This document shows positions 21,788 through 34,820 of a DNA stretch of 64,000 nucleotides, one piece after another; position 1 is the stretch's first letter; each line of letters begins with the position of its first letter. The DNA lies in NCBI GenBank assembly GCA_002205965.3, contig NADL03000758.1, forward strand, positions 1,860,001-1,924,000, given 5' to 3'. The position numbers were made by a program, and so were the translations under genes. Source of the DNA: Kappaphycus alvarezii. Lineage: Eukaryota; Rhodophyta; Florideophyceae; Gigartinales; Solieriaceae. Below the pieces are notes generated by a model. The model did no database searches and was not told where the DNA came from. It was given only the letters and a program-made list of their open reading frames with translations.

Positions 21788-21980
21788 TGTACTTTGTTTA
21801 CTTTGGGATTTATCTTGTGGTACTTCGCATGTTATCATATGGGGTTAATAATTTTTCTAGCTTATGTAGAAAGTTGCAAGAGCTATGAATCGCATTATAC
21901 AGCATGTACGCGCTTATTTTTCAGCCTGTTTGGGAGACGAGACAGAGAAACAGAAAAAATGACAAGAAATGAAAAAAACA
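21788..21980 (+). repeat. 5' LTR of the copia remnant
   Basis: Starts TGTACTTTGTTTAC. Matched along its length, with many substitutions and small gaps, by the segment at 25595. The end near 21980 is approximate. Confidence 0.65.
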
Positions 21981-22469
21981 AGTGAAGCCCGTACATGGAG
22001 TGAAGTTCGTAAAGTACAGTTCGTTAGTACTTGCTTTGTTATTCCAGTGGCTCAAAATTTTTGAAGTGGTCTAAGTTTTCACGCTGCAAGGGCTGCTATT
22101 TACAGTGGTCACTGTAATAACATGTTAGATTATTAACCTACACGCTTGGGTCGCGGCCTTAGGTGTTTGGAACTTCATAGATTCCCAGGCAATTCTGCTT
22201 CTTTGGGGACTGGGTGCTTTTGCAGCTTGGTCCTGCAGTTCAGTCTGACTCTATGGAATGTAAACCACAGGACAACTGAGATTGCTACACGTTTCAACAG
22301 GATGGATTCTGACACAGGGTCTTTCGTCACAGGTTATTCGGTTTGGCACTAACCGCCAATATAGTCCTATCGTTTTGTAACCTTTCGGGGTAGTCTTGCA
22401 AACAGGGGGGGAATTTTTCAGGGTCAGCTGCCTTCCAACATTTCAAGTCCACCTTATGTTAAATGTGAA

Positions 22470-22532
22470 GCCCTGCTTCAGGCGCTCATGGTAGGAATAT
22501 AAATTTCCTACCATGAGCGCTTGGAGCAGGGA
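22470..22532. repeat. Hairpin with 16-bp perfect core
   Basis: GCGCTCATGGTAGGAA (22482-22497) pairs perfectly with 22505-22520 across a 7-nt loop. The pairing continues outward for about 12 bp with two mismatches (CCCTGCTTCAG against its partner). It lies between the 5' LTR and gag of the copia remnant. Confidence 0.85.
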
Positions 22533-22843
22533 GGATGAAGGTACAAAAAGGGGCACAAAGACTTCGTCTACTTGGTCAACAGTTTTTATGGGTACCTTTT
22601 CTACGGATGCTATGTAAAAAATGAATTTTGTTCAACGGGGCTTTGTGAATAACATTCGTTTGCTTGAGGAGGGCGAATTAATTGTAGGTATGAAACTGAT
22701 CCGTGCAGTCGCAGATATGTTCCCACCCTATACGCTTTTCGGAGCAGACATTCGGTCCATAAAGGCTCTCTAGTCGGATCTCCGCCCCTTTAAGAAAGAA
22801 AGGGCGCCAAATTGGTGCAAAAATAGAATAGTCTCAACACATC

Positions 22844-23700
22844 ATGTTTACTCTTGCTACCAACTTAAACCAGCATGAAGACGACAAGAACCCTGCAGTT
22901 GATTTTGTTAAAGGTATTATTGCAGCTGGACGACGTCCAGGACTGCAAGATTTCTCACTCTCTCAACTATCTAGCCCACGGGACGCCGCTCAACTGCTGT
23001 TATTTTTCGGACAAACAGGCTCACAAAATTTTCCATTCTCCTTAAGTAGAATGGAAGTAAATCCCCTGGAGATTTTGGAGGGTTTTGACTAGAGTTTGTT
23101 GATGCATATCGACGGAATGCACGTGATTATAACCTGATACCGTTACAGAGGTTCCAGTTTCTCGATAATTTGTTACCCGTAGATTCAAAAAAGTTCTTCT
23201 TTGATGCTGTCGAGGGTTACGGGACATCCCTTCCGCAAGCTGTTCACATGGTGTAATCGGAGCATAATTCTGTTGTTAATCAAAACAAGGTGAATAATTT
23301 CTTCAAGTCGCTACGAATGCTCACTTATACCGCAGCGGATATGGATATTGCAACTTCCCTCTAAGGAGTTTAAAAATATTTTACGAAGATCTCCAAGAAA
23401 GCCCCTATTGTGCACTTCGGACACGCTCATAAGGATGAATCACTGTGCACTGCAGTCACAGGGCATGAATAGGCACGAGATCCGTTAGCTCACGTTGCGA
23501 CAGACATTCTCAATTTCCAACAGCTATAAAGTGAGCCCTAATCGCAGCCTCAAATAAGAAAGGAAGCAAAAGTTACGCATCTACGAGATGAAATAATCTC
23601 CCCCGGAAGAGAAAGACGGGTTAGTTTCAATGTAGAAGACCTGGCAATATTTTTAAAGGCAACCTCGATTGGAACTAAAGCAATCAAATATCCGAACTGA
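22844..23700 (+). pseudogene. Copia gag remnant
   Basis: The first frame reads MFTLATNLNQHEDDKNPAVD to LEILEGFD. After a frame change it continues as FVDAYRRNARDYNLIPLQRF, LDNLLPVDSKKFFFDAVEGY and NKVNNFFKSLRM. This helical pattern (aromatic-xx-AYxxxxR, L-R, FF, near-C-terminal LR) is what I expect of a copia capsid protein. The assignment is supported by the LTRs around it and the RNase H downstream. At least three stops are present. Confidence 0.5.
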
Positions 23701-24319
23701 TGCCTCTCCGAGCTCCATCTGCTAAGAAAAAAGTAAGAATGAGAGGTTTTACCGCCTGTCAATCTCTAGTTGATCTCTAGTTGTTTAATTTTTGGAGACC
23801 CGCATTACCTTCTTAAGAACTGCCGAATATCGCTAAAAATTGCCTGCGCATTTACTTCTTAAGAACTGCTGAATACCACTTAACAATTCTCGCGCTTACG
23901 CAAACAAGCTAGACTATTATGAAAAGAGAAATCAACGTCGAATCATAGGGTTCATCTCGTTTTAGCCGAACTCTGCTAGTAGTTCGACTATTACAGGGAA
24001 GAATCAGAATTCAACAGGAGCAGACCTATAAATATTCGGACTAAGACGTGTTCGAAAGTAAAGTCAAGGAACAGAGGCTCACATTGGTCGCTCTGAAGCC
24101 TCTTTTCCATCAGTTAATTCGTTTCCTCCTGTTGTGTATAAAGAATGTTTAACTGACTCGAACGTACCTGGAATCGTCGAATCAGATGAAGAGGAAAAAA
24201 TTAATAAAAGGAATGATTCGGAGACAACAGTGTTCGACAACGACCACTCATTCGAATTATTTGTGGGTTCTAAGGGTCTTCCTCCGACAGAGGAGCACAT
24301 ATATCAATTATTGGAATTC

Positions 24320-25540
24320 AAAAAGCCTAGGCGTATGTAGATGATATCGGGATTCCTCTCCGAGTCACAAAGCACGACGGGAAGAAGTTCTTCAAATTTA
24401 GTGATAGTCGTTTCTAGGGTATGGGGAAAATCTAGATAAAGATACCTGTAAACAAAATCTCGTTTTTTTAATTCGATGTAGAGGTCACTTAAGTGATCTG
24501 ATAGTGGCGACTAATGGCTTGACAAATTACATAGCTACAATAAAGTAGAAGCTTAAATTAATTATTTAAATATTGATTTATTGGTATTCACCCATTGAAG
24601 TGAAAATAACAAAAAATCCTCAGGAATATTTGGAATTCATGTGAGTGATACGTTGGGTGCTGATGGCCGCGATTTCAAAAAGCTCATGTCGACACTGTAA
24701 GTGGACTTTAAGACATAAAAGTGAATGAGATGACATAGACAGCTTTAGTTTAAAGATATCCTCTCATGATGAAGAAGATATTGAAGTAGATCGGATCAAA
24801 CTTCTTATATTTATCGTCTTTCAATGGTCATGAATAATTTAATCTTCAATTGGTATAGTAGCACTCATACTGAATTACCAAGGATGACACACACAAGGTC
24901 TGATATATACACTCTATTGAATCAACTTGATCAAGCAGCCGACGGCATGTTCGGTTTAAATAACATTTAATCCTTACAAGAAGTCATTAGATTAGTAAAG
25001 AATCACCCAATGCCACTCAGGTGGAAGAAATTTGAGGAGAATTACTTACATCTATGTGTACACACCGATGAGTTGCCCAGAAAGAACTCGAAATTAACGT
25101 CACAACTTGTCTAAATCGTACTTTTATTCGATGCAGAAATATTTCAAATTTTCTGGATTTCGAGAGCCGCAAGTCGAGACGGGTTGTATGACATATCCTT
25201 AGTGGAAGATATACGGGTTTCAAGGAGTTTTCAATGCTTTACTTACGATAAAGCAATATTTAAGTCTCTGTATGAGAAAGATACTCTGATTTAGATAATG
25301 AATGTTTCTAAGCAGTTGTCTGATATAGTAAAAAAAGTCGTCTTGACCGAATATAAAAGCTGATTGTAGACGTAGCTGGAGCCAGAGAAGTATACAATCG
25401 GGAGGGTATTTCCCATATGAGGCTCATAGGTGGAAATGGTAATGTTGCCGATGCGCTAACTAACAAAGCAAAGAATAGTACTCTGGACTATTCTCGTTCC
25501 AGGAGTACATGCAGCTCCTGTGATTCAGTCGATTAAGCGG
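24320..25540 (+). pseudogene. Copia RT end and RNase H remnant
   Basis: Reading plus frames gives VSDTLGADGRDFKKL (counterpart of VDDTL in the RT), then LPRMTHTRSDIYTLLNQLDQ (the usual LxWLxQxRPDI...NxxxQ block). LHLCVHTDELPRKNSKLTSQ follows (RNase H opening with the catalytic D in HTD), and finally the block around DVAGAREVYNREGIS and GNVADALTNKAKN (the ADALTK end). Stops and shifts are frequent. Direction and order agree with the LTRs. Confidence 0.75.
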
Positions 25541-25594
25541 AATAACTGCTCGTGATTAGATCGGGTGGTACGCTTATACTTCCTCTAATTAGAT

Positions 25595-25800
25595 TGTACT
25601 TTGTAACCTTTGCGATGTACCTTGTACTACCTCGGTTGTTATCATATAGTTTTAATGGGTTTCGAGGGTTTAGGGGGTTGCAAGGCTTATAAATCGCACA
25701 GAAAGTAGTCTAATATACTGAATATGAACACACAGTTCTTTGCCAGTCTGTTTTGGAGACTAAGCTGAGCAACGCAAGACAAGACAAGGCTTAAAAGTAA
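25595..25800 (+). repeat. 3' LTR of the copia remnant
   Basis: Starts TGTACTTTGTAACC and is a diverged direct copy of the segment at 21788. The end is approximate. Confidence 0.65.
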
Positions 25801-25930
25801 AAACGTACTTCCGATGTCGAATATAATTTTGTAAAGTGCCGTTCTTTCCATCACTGTTTCGTTTACTGCTTTAACTCTACGACTTGTCTCTTTCAATATT
25901 TGTTTCAGTTCGCTCGGCGACCGGGCTATG

Positions 25931-26030
25931 TTGGGATCGGGCACCGAGGGTTGGGATCGGGCACCGAGGGTTGGGATCGGGCACCGAGGGAGGGGATCGG
26001 GCATAGAGGGTTGGGATCGGGCACTGAGGC
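25931..26030. repeat. 20-bp minisatellite, five units
   Basis: Five 20-bp units of TTGGGATCGGGCACCGAGGG stand in perfect register, the first three identical and the last two with 2-4 changes. It follows the 3' LTR closely. On the minus strand it encodes a PDPNPRC-type repeat by chance. Confidence 0.95.
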
Positions 26031-29000
26031 ATTAATCCCAAGCGGGTCTTAAGCCTCGGAGCCCTCGTGGTGTTGATTTTGGTTTTTGCTGCTCTGGAGA
26101 AATTGCCATCCCTCGCATCTACCATACGTCACCCATATGGAGCCGAGTGAACTTCATTTCCTGAAAGAACAAGCAAAGCGTCGCAGTAGAGATCAGAGGC
26201 TGGCTCTCTGCTAAGGTAACCTAAGCTGCCCCAGAAGACTGCGCAAACTCTTCCCCCATCCTTAGCGTACCGAAGAAGGATGAAGAGGGAAACAAGATCG
26301 AAAAATATGTGAATCTGGGAGGGGAGGAGGCCACTCTGTTCAATCAGACACCTGCCAGTCTCTTCAGATTACTTTGTTTTTAAATAACCTCTAAAGAAAC
26401 TTCTAGGTCGCAGTGCCAGACCACATATTCCTATGAACGCTTGCGTGCCGTGCGTGTCACCAGCACGGTCAAAATACTTACTGGGGTCAACTTGATTCGG
26501 ATTGGTCAAGTTGAATTCTGTTTCCGTTTGTGGAGACCGCCAACCAGGCTTACTGCTATACCACACACTTACGAACGTTATTGCACATCATTCGGATCCT
26601 CTTTAGAATTATACGCGGTAGTAGATTGATTTTGTCGGTAATATTGATTCTCACGAATTAATTGGTCATAAAAATGTAGATTGCATGAGTACTACAAACC
26701 ACTGGCTCTTGGAAGACTTCTTTGTCTGAAAAAAGAGCACAAAATACAAAAATAGTACATGTAAAGTTAAATGAGAAGTATATTTTTGAGGGGTTCGAAG
26801 ACCATTTTGGAAAACAGAAAACAGACATTGATCCATAAATGAATCACTACAGACCGCAAAATATGATTGATAATCACTACCTTAGTGTCAAGTCGTGCAG
26901 TTGAGACGACTGAACTTTCTACAAATTTCAACATTTGTGGAAGCTGTCCTTGGAACATCACTTGGAGAGTTCGGCGTCAACTCTCCGACTGAATCTGAAC
27001 AGGCTCATTGACATCGTCCTATTCATCAACTGCTTTGTCAGAAGATTCTCTGGTTAGGCCCAGGGTGTTTCGCAGCTTGAGAACTTTCGTAAAATGTGAT
27101 AAACCAGCACTTCTTGCTGAAACCTGGGTTCGCGGGCATGGAAAAGTTGACAGAACACATTTGACACGAAAACGTCGGGCGGAATCAGGGCTACTGCTTT
27201 TAGTTCGGCCCGTCAAAACCTCTGTGTTCACTGCAGGTGGTGCAGTAGTAGTACGCACGTTGTCGAGAGGCATGATCTGAATCATTCAGCCTAAGTGTCA
27301 CACCACGATCATAGTTAAAGAACTATATGCGCCTTCGCTTGCAACCGCCTATGAGGACTTCTAGAGTACAGTTGTCCTCTGCATTGTCTAATTAAACGTC
27401 CTCTATTATATAGTACAATACCTACACGCGGATATCCGCTATCGTTGTAAAGAGATTGTTACCCGGCGTTCGGACCGCTTTCTCGATAGAGCAGTGGGGT
27501 TTCCACAAGAAAAAGGGAAAAGAGCGAAAGGGGAAGGTAGAGTCTTGAAGAAGAACTCGTTGTGAAGAAAAGCAGTCAGATGTGCGTTTATGCGGGTGTC
27601 CACAGTAGAGTAGGATAGTAGTTAGCAAGGCAGGTATCTGCTACAAAGGACCCCAGTCTCGGACGCGATAGGAACGAGGGTAGGGACGTAGTAGAACCAA
27701 AGCACTTCCCTCCATTTACTGGAGGGTCCTGGTAGAGTAGATAGACTAAGTAGTGATTATCACACTAACAGACAAAGTAGAAAAACGAACAAAAATAACT
27801 AGATAGAGTTGTCCGGCTTGTGATTGACTGTGCTCAATGCACAATCCAAAAATATGCATGCAGGTATGGGTGGACTAAGGACAGCTTTCCTTCCAACATA
27901 GAGGTCAAACTTGAGTGGACTGATTCCAAATGTAAATACAGTATGCTATAGCCACGGTGTAAGCATACTCAAATAAACAAACTAAATTGTGGAGGACCAC
28001 TGTCAGCGCGCGTATGAAGTACCATTTGGCAATACAATTGTAAAGAGAAGGAAATGTTTCCCTGATAGGGCGCGTTACTTCTGAAAACTCCGCAAGATCA
28101 CAAGGAATTCTTACTCTGATGCAACCGACGTTGGTAAACATCTCTAAATATCACACACTCCTGATCTAACTGCTTCTGCTCATATGATACTGCTTTGGTA
28201 GGCTTCTCACATCGTGAAGCAAGCGTGCGCTGCAATCGGGATAGGGACATCCTACCTCCTTGAAGATATTGTACGCGTTGTTCCCAATTTGTCTCGAGCA
28301 CAAATAGTCGATCGTTGAACATCCCAACCTCTGCCTTAATACAGTCCTGAAGAACCAATGAGGAGCACGCGCTTCTGACTCTCTTTATTTCCCTTTCCAT
28401 ACGATCCTAGTATATATCCCTCTGTAATGAATGTGGTCTTTTCAATTCCGGTTTAAGTTCCCAAGTTGGGTCAGAGGACATTGCAGAGGAATCATGCACA
28501 TGATTGCCTGCCTTAGTACTACAAAATCACCACGAAAAATTCTCGTTGCAATTTACATCGCCATCTGAATCCATATCCGTAAGTTGAAGAACTGCCCTGG
28601 AGGGAAGGCAACATTATCAACCTGAGGTGGCCAGTGCTGATTCTGTCGCTATCGAATAATACCTCTTTCCATTGCAATTGCTAAGAAAAACTCCTGAACA
28701 AACAACACATCAGCTCTGCACCACATGAAAGGTGCCTCAGGTAGGTTGACCATTTTCAATAGAACCTCGATGGTATTGGATCTTTTCGGAATCACTTCGG
28801 CATACTGAGAGCCACCCTTGGCTTTTCCACGTTTTTGCTTTGAACGGTCTCCTTCCATAATGACGAAATGCAAATCTTTTGCCTTCGATGCGTGAAAAGA
28901 AATGAAATAGATAGATATCTCGTGCGCGATTACATCCAGGTTCATATCATGCATGAGATTTCGCGCGAAACTCAAGCGACAGCGTAAACATATCGTGGTG

Positions 29001-29206
29001 TGACCACAAAGAGATACTTTAATTTTAGGGGTGAAGGATCGAAATGTTTCCCTACCGGTTAAAGGAGAAGGTTTCCCCAGATGATCAGCGGAAAAATTTC
29101 AGCTAGTGGATGACATTGTCGAAGAAAGAAGTAACCGCAATGGTTCCAGTGTGGAGTTGAGTCTCAAGACACGATATATAACTACTCCTTTTACACCAAA
29201 GCAAAA
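26031..29206. other. Unassigned decayed sequence inside the transposon block
   Basis: There is no family I can name. Minus-strand text with coding character occurs at 28649-28975 (SFARNLMHDMNLDVIAHEIS to LPEAPFMWCRADVLFVQEFF), 28098-28400 (MEREIKRVRSACSSLVLQDC to KQLDQECVIFRDVYQ) and 27019-27285 (Thr/Arg-rich). These probably belong to one decayed minus-strand transposon gene, perhaps a helper or gag-like protein. 27420-27780 could be an LTR-like or promoter segment for it, but no second copy is in the window. Confidence 0.3.
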
Positions 29207-30683
29207 ATGGACTCATTCAAGGATCAGAACCTAGGGGGCATGTTGGACGAGAATCGTGCACCCGCTACTGATGATTGGTATGTTGCATCCTGTAAGTTGA
29301 AGTACTTTGGGACTGTTTATGGTCACCTGAAAACGCGGGCTGATTTACAGTTGTTTAATAGAATGATATTGAAATCCCAATCCATCTTCAGAAGGGCGTA
29401 GGAAAGGTTGCGAGATACCAGCTTACCGGGTGCTTGATGGCTATTTCTCAGACTTCACTTTCGTTAATGACCAGCGTGATGCAAATTACCTTTGTAATAT
29501 GCAAGCATTTATTGGCATAATTATTGCTGAGTTAAGTGTGGAGAACTTAACTTTACTCTGGGGCCCCGTTCTATCCCGTCCGTGGAACAAATTTGAGGTG
29601 TGTCCCTACCTGATGTTCGAGCAGTACTGCAGAAAGACATTCAGGCAATTTTTCCCACACGAGGAATTGAATTAAATGAACTGACATGGTTTGCATTTGA
29701 CTATCTTTAGAAAAACTGACCGGCATTAAATTGTTGAATATCAAATAACACGCCGCATTACCCGTACCCATGCCTCCAGCTATGCATTTCTTCCACATCA
29801 TTTTGTGCATTTTTGGCGATGAGGGGTCTAAGCTTTCAGACCCGCAATGCCATATGTCAGATGTGCTCAAGTATTGTGTGCGTCATGAGTACATGCGGTT
29901 TCTTATTGACACGTGGTATTCAGGAAAGATGAGGGGCGGGAGGGCAATTCTCGTGGACAAGTCGACCATCGATGTACTGGAGCGTTCATGCTCGCATGTC
30001 AACTTTGGAATGAAGCACAATATTCATGAGGTTATCAATCACATGAGAGATGTACATTTCCGTGCGACTGATGTCAGGAATAAGATCATATTTGAAGATA
30101 ACCACACAATGTCATCAGAATTTATCTCGAGCGTGCGCTCCGGTTCTGATAAAGGGGAAACTGGAGGAGATGATAAGATCAATTATGAATCTTTGAAATA
30201 TGATCTGAAGGTAGACGTGGACCACTCGTATGGCCAAACGAGGATAGCAAGCCACTTCAGTCGTTCATTGAACTTGAAAGATGCAGGGACGATCAACAAA
30301 CTGAAAAGGACGGCTGGTGCAGTGCTGAACCACGTCTTCACTATAGATGAATATAGCCAGTTCACAGGCCTCAGATCTTTTACTCAAGCCTTGGGTTGTT
30401 TTAAGGACGTGGAATTGACTGTAAAATAATTCATACAGAAGTTACTAAAGGGAAATAAGGATCAGATAGGTCATTTTTTACCTGTGTCAGAGTCATTTAT
30501 CGAAACAAGAGAACAAAGAGATGGGTTTAGTCAGTGGGTGGTAGAAGCAGTGAAAGGTAATTAACAGTATATATATCGTTTATCTTCATCAGGTTCCGGT
30601 AGGTATTGTGGGAGTGGAGGGGGTGGCGGTTACTCTGCGCCAAAGACTGGTTACCCGTCATGCAAGCAGTCGCGTACTGACTA
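29207..30683 (+). pseudogene. Unassigned gag-like or helper protein of a mobile element, with two possible short introns
   Basis: The ATG at 29207 opens MDSFKDQNLGGMLDENRAP. A possible 58-nt intron (GTAAGT at 29291 to ACAG at 29348) follows, then RVLDGYFSDFTFVNDQRD and NMQAFIGIIIAEL. After a broken stretch, 29770-30428 reads 219 codons (MHFFHIILCIF, MRFLIDTWYSGKMRGGRAIL, DHSYGQTRIASHFSRSLNLK, FTIDEYSQFTGLRSF). One stop later, a 36-nt GT-AG segment (30557-30592) joins VEAVKG in frame to a Gly/Tyr-rich tail (GSGRYCGSGGGGGYSAPKTG) ending at a TAG. A basic-aromatic, Gly-rich end suggests nucleic-acid binding. No known domain is recognised; a gag-like protein of a retroelement is my guess. Confidence 0.4.
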
Positions 30684-33600
30684 CTAGAGTGGTCCCCACT
30701 ATGGGCATCATACAGGCGATCTTTATCTTGCCATGGGGGACGGCGGCTCTGGAACCGGAGCCAGTCATCGTAGTGAAGATACACGCAGTAGGCGTGCGGA
30801 ACAATTGGAGACATGGGATATATCTAACCGGGATCCCTACTCTTATTCAGATCCCTATTGCGAGAGTGACCCTTATTCAAACACTTATGCACGAAGTCAT
30901 TACCACGATTACTACCGCAAGTACGCACTCTTCATCCAATTAATCACATGTTGCTGCGTTTATTGATCCTCTGTAGAACATGGATCTACCCTTGCCAATG
31001 AAGAATTAGTTTGTTTACTAGACACAAAATGTACCCTATATGGTTCTGTTGGATAGTGGATGGTTTTTCTTATAGAGCGTTGTGACGGTGGTGGTGCTGG
31101 GGTGCGTCTAGTGGGGAGGGGAGCTGTGGAAAAAAACCACAGCGTTTGTTTCTGCGCTGTTGGTCTCTGGGGGGGAAGTGACAAGACGCAGCGGAGGTGA
31201 TAGTGATGTTGTTCGGATGGGGGGGAGGAACAGGACGGAGCAGCGGTGGTTGTGTTGTGGTCGGTGAGGGCGGGGGGGACAAGACAGACCAGCATGGGTT
31301 ATAGTGCTCAGCAGTGGGGTAGGGAGTGGAAGCATGGAGCAGCGGTGGGTTTGCTGTGATCGGTGAGGGCAGAGAGAGAACAGTACAAACCAGCGGCGGC
31401 TGCGTTGTTGGCAGGTGACATAAGTACTGGACGGAATCGGTGTTGAGGTGGGGAAGAAGGAGCTTGGATGGTTGAGTAAAAGGCGGGTTTGGTGGAGTTT
31501 TGGGGGGGATTATGAATGGAGCTGTGGTGGTCTTGAGCTCGGCGACCCATCGGACATGTCAACATGCGATATTTACAGTTTAAAGTAGGACTATGTAGTA
31601 TTACTGTGCCTGTAAATATGCATAAAACTATCTTTACAGCATGAGTCCCTTGATTCATTTTTGGACGTTATTTTGACATTTCCTGGGCCATTGGTTGTGG
31701 CTAATTTTTTTGATTGCTCTCTGTACCCATTCCAATTCCCAGCTGGTTATTGGCTAACACTAAGGCAAAAGAGCCGTTTTTAGTAGTAGTTCTGATTTTT
31801 CTGCTCTACTACTATCTAATGATGCATGCAAAAGCAAGTTCTCAGACACTGCTTCGTAGCAGCCTATGATATTTGGATTGTTACGTATATCAGGAGGCCT
31901 TCCGGAAGGATTAATGCCATGAAAACATATGTATTATACTTAATCTTACTCATTCCTACAAATGTATCGGTAAAACAATTTTATCCGTTGTGAAGGAGGA
32001 AAGGAGGACGGTTCTAAATCATCCAAATCATTTATGAACCCGAGCAGCGGCTTTTACTTTTACAAGTGAGCCCTCACACGTCTCTTCACTCGTAAGCATG
32101 TGCTTTCCACCGGTTGGTGTGCATCCCTCGGTATACACTTGCGTCGCATTTGCTTCGTGGTTTTCCAGCGTTCCTTTGCAATTTGATCCCTGTTCATTAG
32201 TGTAGTCTTCTTCAGTTTGGTGGTTTGCCTAGTGCTAGGACAACCTTTATCTCACGACAGACTCCAGTTTTTCAACGACAACTTGACAGATGTGCCTTTC
32301 CAAGAGCGCTCTTGAGGAGGGAATACCGCATGTCAGATGGAGATCCTGGATAATTCTCCGAGACACTTTGGACAACGGCTGACTCCAAGTAAGAATCTTG
32401 AGTCTGATGAAATTTTTGGTCAAAGTCGAGTTGCCACTCAAAAGATAAGTTTGCCTATAAATCACTCTTGAAGAGGTATCCCAATTCTTGAGGATGCAGT
32501 GATGGAAACCTGTTCAAGAGCACTCTTGGTAAGGAGTCACAATCATCGGATGCAATGAAGATACGCTGATAGATTCCTCTCTTAGAGCACTCTTGCGAAG
32601 CTAGCTAAAGTTTGAGACATGACTTTGCATCCACAAGAGAGCGTCTAGCAAAACTGTTGGAATCAATTCTGGACTATCCACCATCTTTGGGTATATTTGT
32701 TACTCATTCCTTGAACTTTCTCTAGCAGATCCTTTTCATGAATATCGGATAAATTTGACACTGTTACAAAAATGATTCAAATTTATCGCTAAGTATGACG
32801 GAAAAATGGAGTAGTGATCTCTTTTCGATATATTATTACTATTTATTATACGTGCATACTACTTTTCACAAACTTCAATTCATTATGTCTTATTCTCTTA
32901 GTGATTGCTAGGTGTCCTCCTCATTGGTCTGTTCCAGTACTGTGCTCAAGATTCTGCGACAAAGTTGTTGGACTAGTGCAGGGAAGCCAAGAGTTGCGCA
33001 GATTGGTGCTATCAGCGCGGCTAACTCTGCAGTCGATTTGATTGTACAGAGCGCATGTATCGAAAGTCTATTGATGCAAAGGCATCTCAAACAGCCATCA
33101 TCTTTTGGTGAGTTCCGTCGTATCACGAATGCCTTTTGTTATATAATGCCTTTTGTTATATAATGCAAAGAGGACGATGACTGAGTTTGCCTTACACATC
33201 TTTATTTTTGTATCTTTGCAGTGCTTTGAACTATCAGTGAACTCTTGAATGTCCTTAAGTCACACATCTCTTTACTTCACCCATATTTGACGCCTTTGCG
33301 TACGTAATTGTACAAAGCGGATTCCCCGACCTCCCTCCCGCTAAATTTTTGTCTCGTAGATGGTAATAGGGCATTAGAAGAACATTATATGTACCACATC
33401 AACTCTATGAGAACCCCAATGAAATATGCTGGACTTCTTGTCTCAGGACAAAGAATACTTGACATTCAAACTGTGCACAAAGTGGGTATTGGTGTCTTAC
33501 GAAGTACTTAGTTGTAAGGGTAAAATTAATGTGAGCCAGGCCGAATTAGCCTTGGCAGATGAAAATAGGATTGATTGTGAACAAATGATAGTGCAATACA

Positions 33601-33900
33601 GGGAGTGAGCGTGTTGAAAGTAGATATTTGTGGTATGACATGTGTATTGCCGCCCATGGTGGCCATGACCAGGATTTGTAATGTCGAGTACCACTAGATG
33701 ATTTCAATTCAGGCGGAAATGTGTGTGCACTCTATAATAAATATCATTATCAGGCGGGCAGTACCACCCCGCCACGTAATAATCAAAGAAACAATTAAAA
33801 AAATATTTTTTAGTGCCCTTCGGACATTGGCGAACCTTACTAAAATAAAATCCTAAATTACAAAAGTACCACGTAGTGTGGTAGTGCATCTGCAGTAAAC
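30684..33900. other. No recognisable gene; G-rich degenerate repeats at 31060-31450
   Basis: 31060-31450 is G-rich on the plus strand, with several imperfect copies (about 90-110 bp) of a block containing GGTCGGTGAGGG, GGGG runs and AGACCAGC/AAACCAGC. Short CTCTTGA/CACTCTTG motifs recur at 32280-32600. Plus-strand fragments at 33308-33608 (LALADENRIDCEQMIVQY) may be the eroded front of the pogo gene at 33930, but I cannot show it. Confidence 0.4.
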
Positions 33901-33929
33901 TTTGGAGCACATATGACTCAAATAAGGGG

Positions 33930-34820
33930 AAGGTTGAAGGATGACGACCTTGATTGTATTTTTAACGTCAATGAAACAGAATTTTTCTATAAACTGCTGC
34001 CTCGAAGATGTCCAGTTTAGAATCTCGAAAATCAGTTCGTGACACGAAAGCATTGAAAGAAAATGAAAGTGTGAAGGCGTATGTATGCACGAACGCAGAT
34101 GGCTCTGCCAACCTTCTAATGGATCTGATTAGTACAGCAAAACATCCTAGATGATTTCGGTTTGGATCTCCGCCAGTGCCGTACATTATTGAGAATAATG
34201 TGTGGTCGGATACTACCACATTTCGTCGGTGGCTCTTTGAATTTTTCTCCCTCTCATTCGAAAGTTCACTTCACGACGCTGTGTCTTACTAATGGATAAC
34301 TGTGGCCCACACGTAACTAACCTATCCGATATGCGAGTAGCTGTACTAACTCTGCTCCCAACTGTACTGCACTTCATCAGCTGATGGACATGAGAATAAT
34401 TGCGGCGCTCAAATCCACATACCGCGGATTACTGCTGTGCACAGTTGTGAGCGACTTGAACACAAAAGAAGCGAGGTGATAATCTTCAACTGCGTAGAAA
34501 GGAATATGTGGTTTGCAGGATAGTTCATATCCTCAAATGCTGGATGTATGTGACCTGATCGCTACCAGCTGGAATGAAATCACTCCTGCAACCATTGCTA
34601 GATGTTAGTTAAAATCCCATATCTTGCCTGTAGTTTTTGCTGCCGATATAACTGGAGGGGAAGGGAAAATTTCCTGTGCGCAAAGTGAGAAGAAGTTTCT
34701 GAACGATATGATCGCTGCTTTACAGACTTTGTCTCTTAATAATGTTGCTAGTGATCCATTTATCGATGAAAAAGTAAACACGACGACAGAAGAGATTTTC
34801 AAAGGTAGTTGAACATTGAA
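33930..34820 (+). pseudogene. pogo/Tigger-type transposase remnant (DDE_1)
   Basis: The pieces, in shifting plus frames, follow the order of the DDE_1 superfamily: NETEFFYKLLPRRCPV (first catalytic region), CTNADGSANL, WSDTTTFRRWLFEFF, CVLLMDNCGPHVTNLSDM (second D in LLMDN), NCTALHQLMDMRIIAALKST followed by YRGLLL (third region, normally HQPMDMGII..LK..YR), and SWNEITPATIARC near the end. The tail 34624-34812 (ADITGGEGKISCAQSEKKF) is the acidic C-terminal extension. Many stops are present. The N-terminal DNA-binding part is not recognisable. Confidence 0.75.

Larger units (their letters stand above)
21788..25800 (+). mobile_element. Ty1/copia LTR retrotransposon remnant
   Basis: Two diverged direct repeats begin TGTACTTTGT: the 5' LTR at 21788 to about 21980 and the 3' LTR at 25595 to about 25800. 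They share GTTATCATAT, GCTTAT/GCTATGAATCGCA and CAG(C/T)CTGTTT(G/T)GGAGAC. Between them lie gag-like sequence (22844-23700) and the RT end plus RNase H (24320-25540). Protease, integrase and most of the RT are missing; only 1.1 kb separates gag from RT. The LTR divergence and many stops mark an old copy. Confidence 0.75.
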
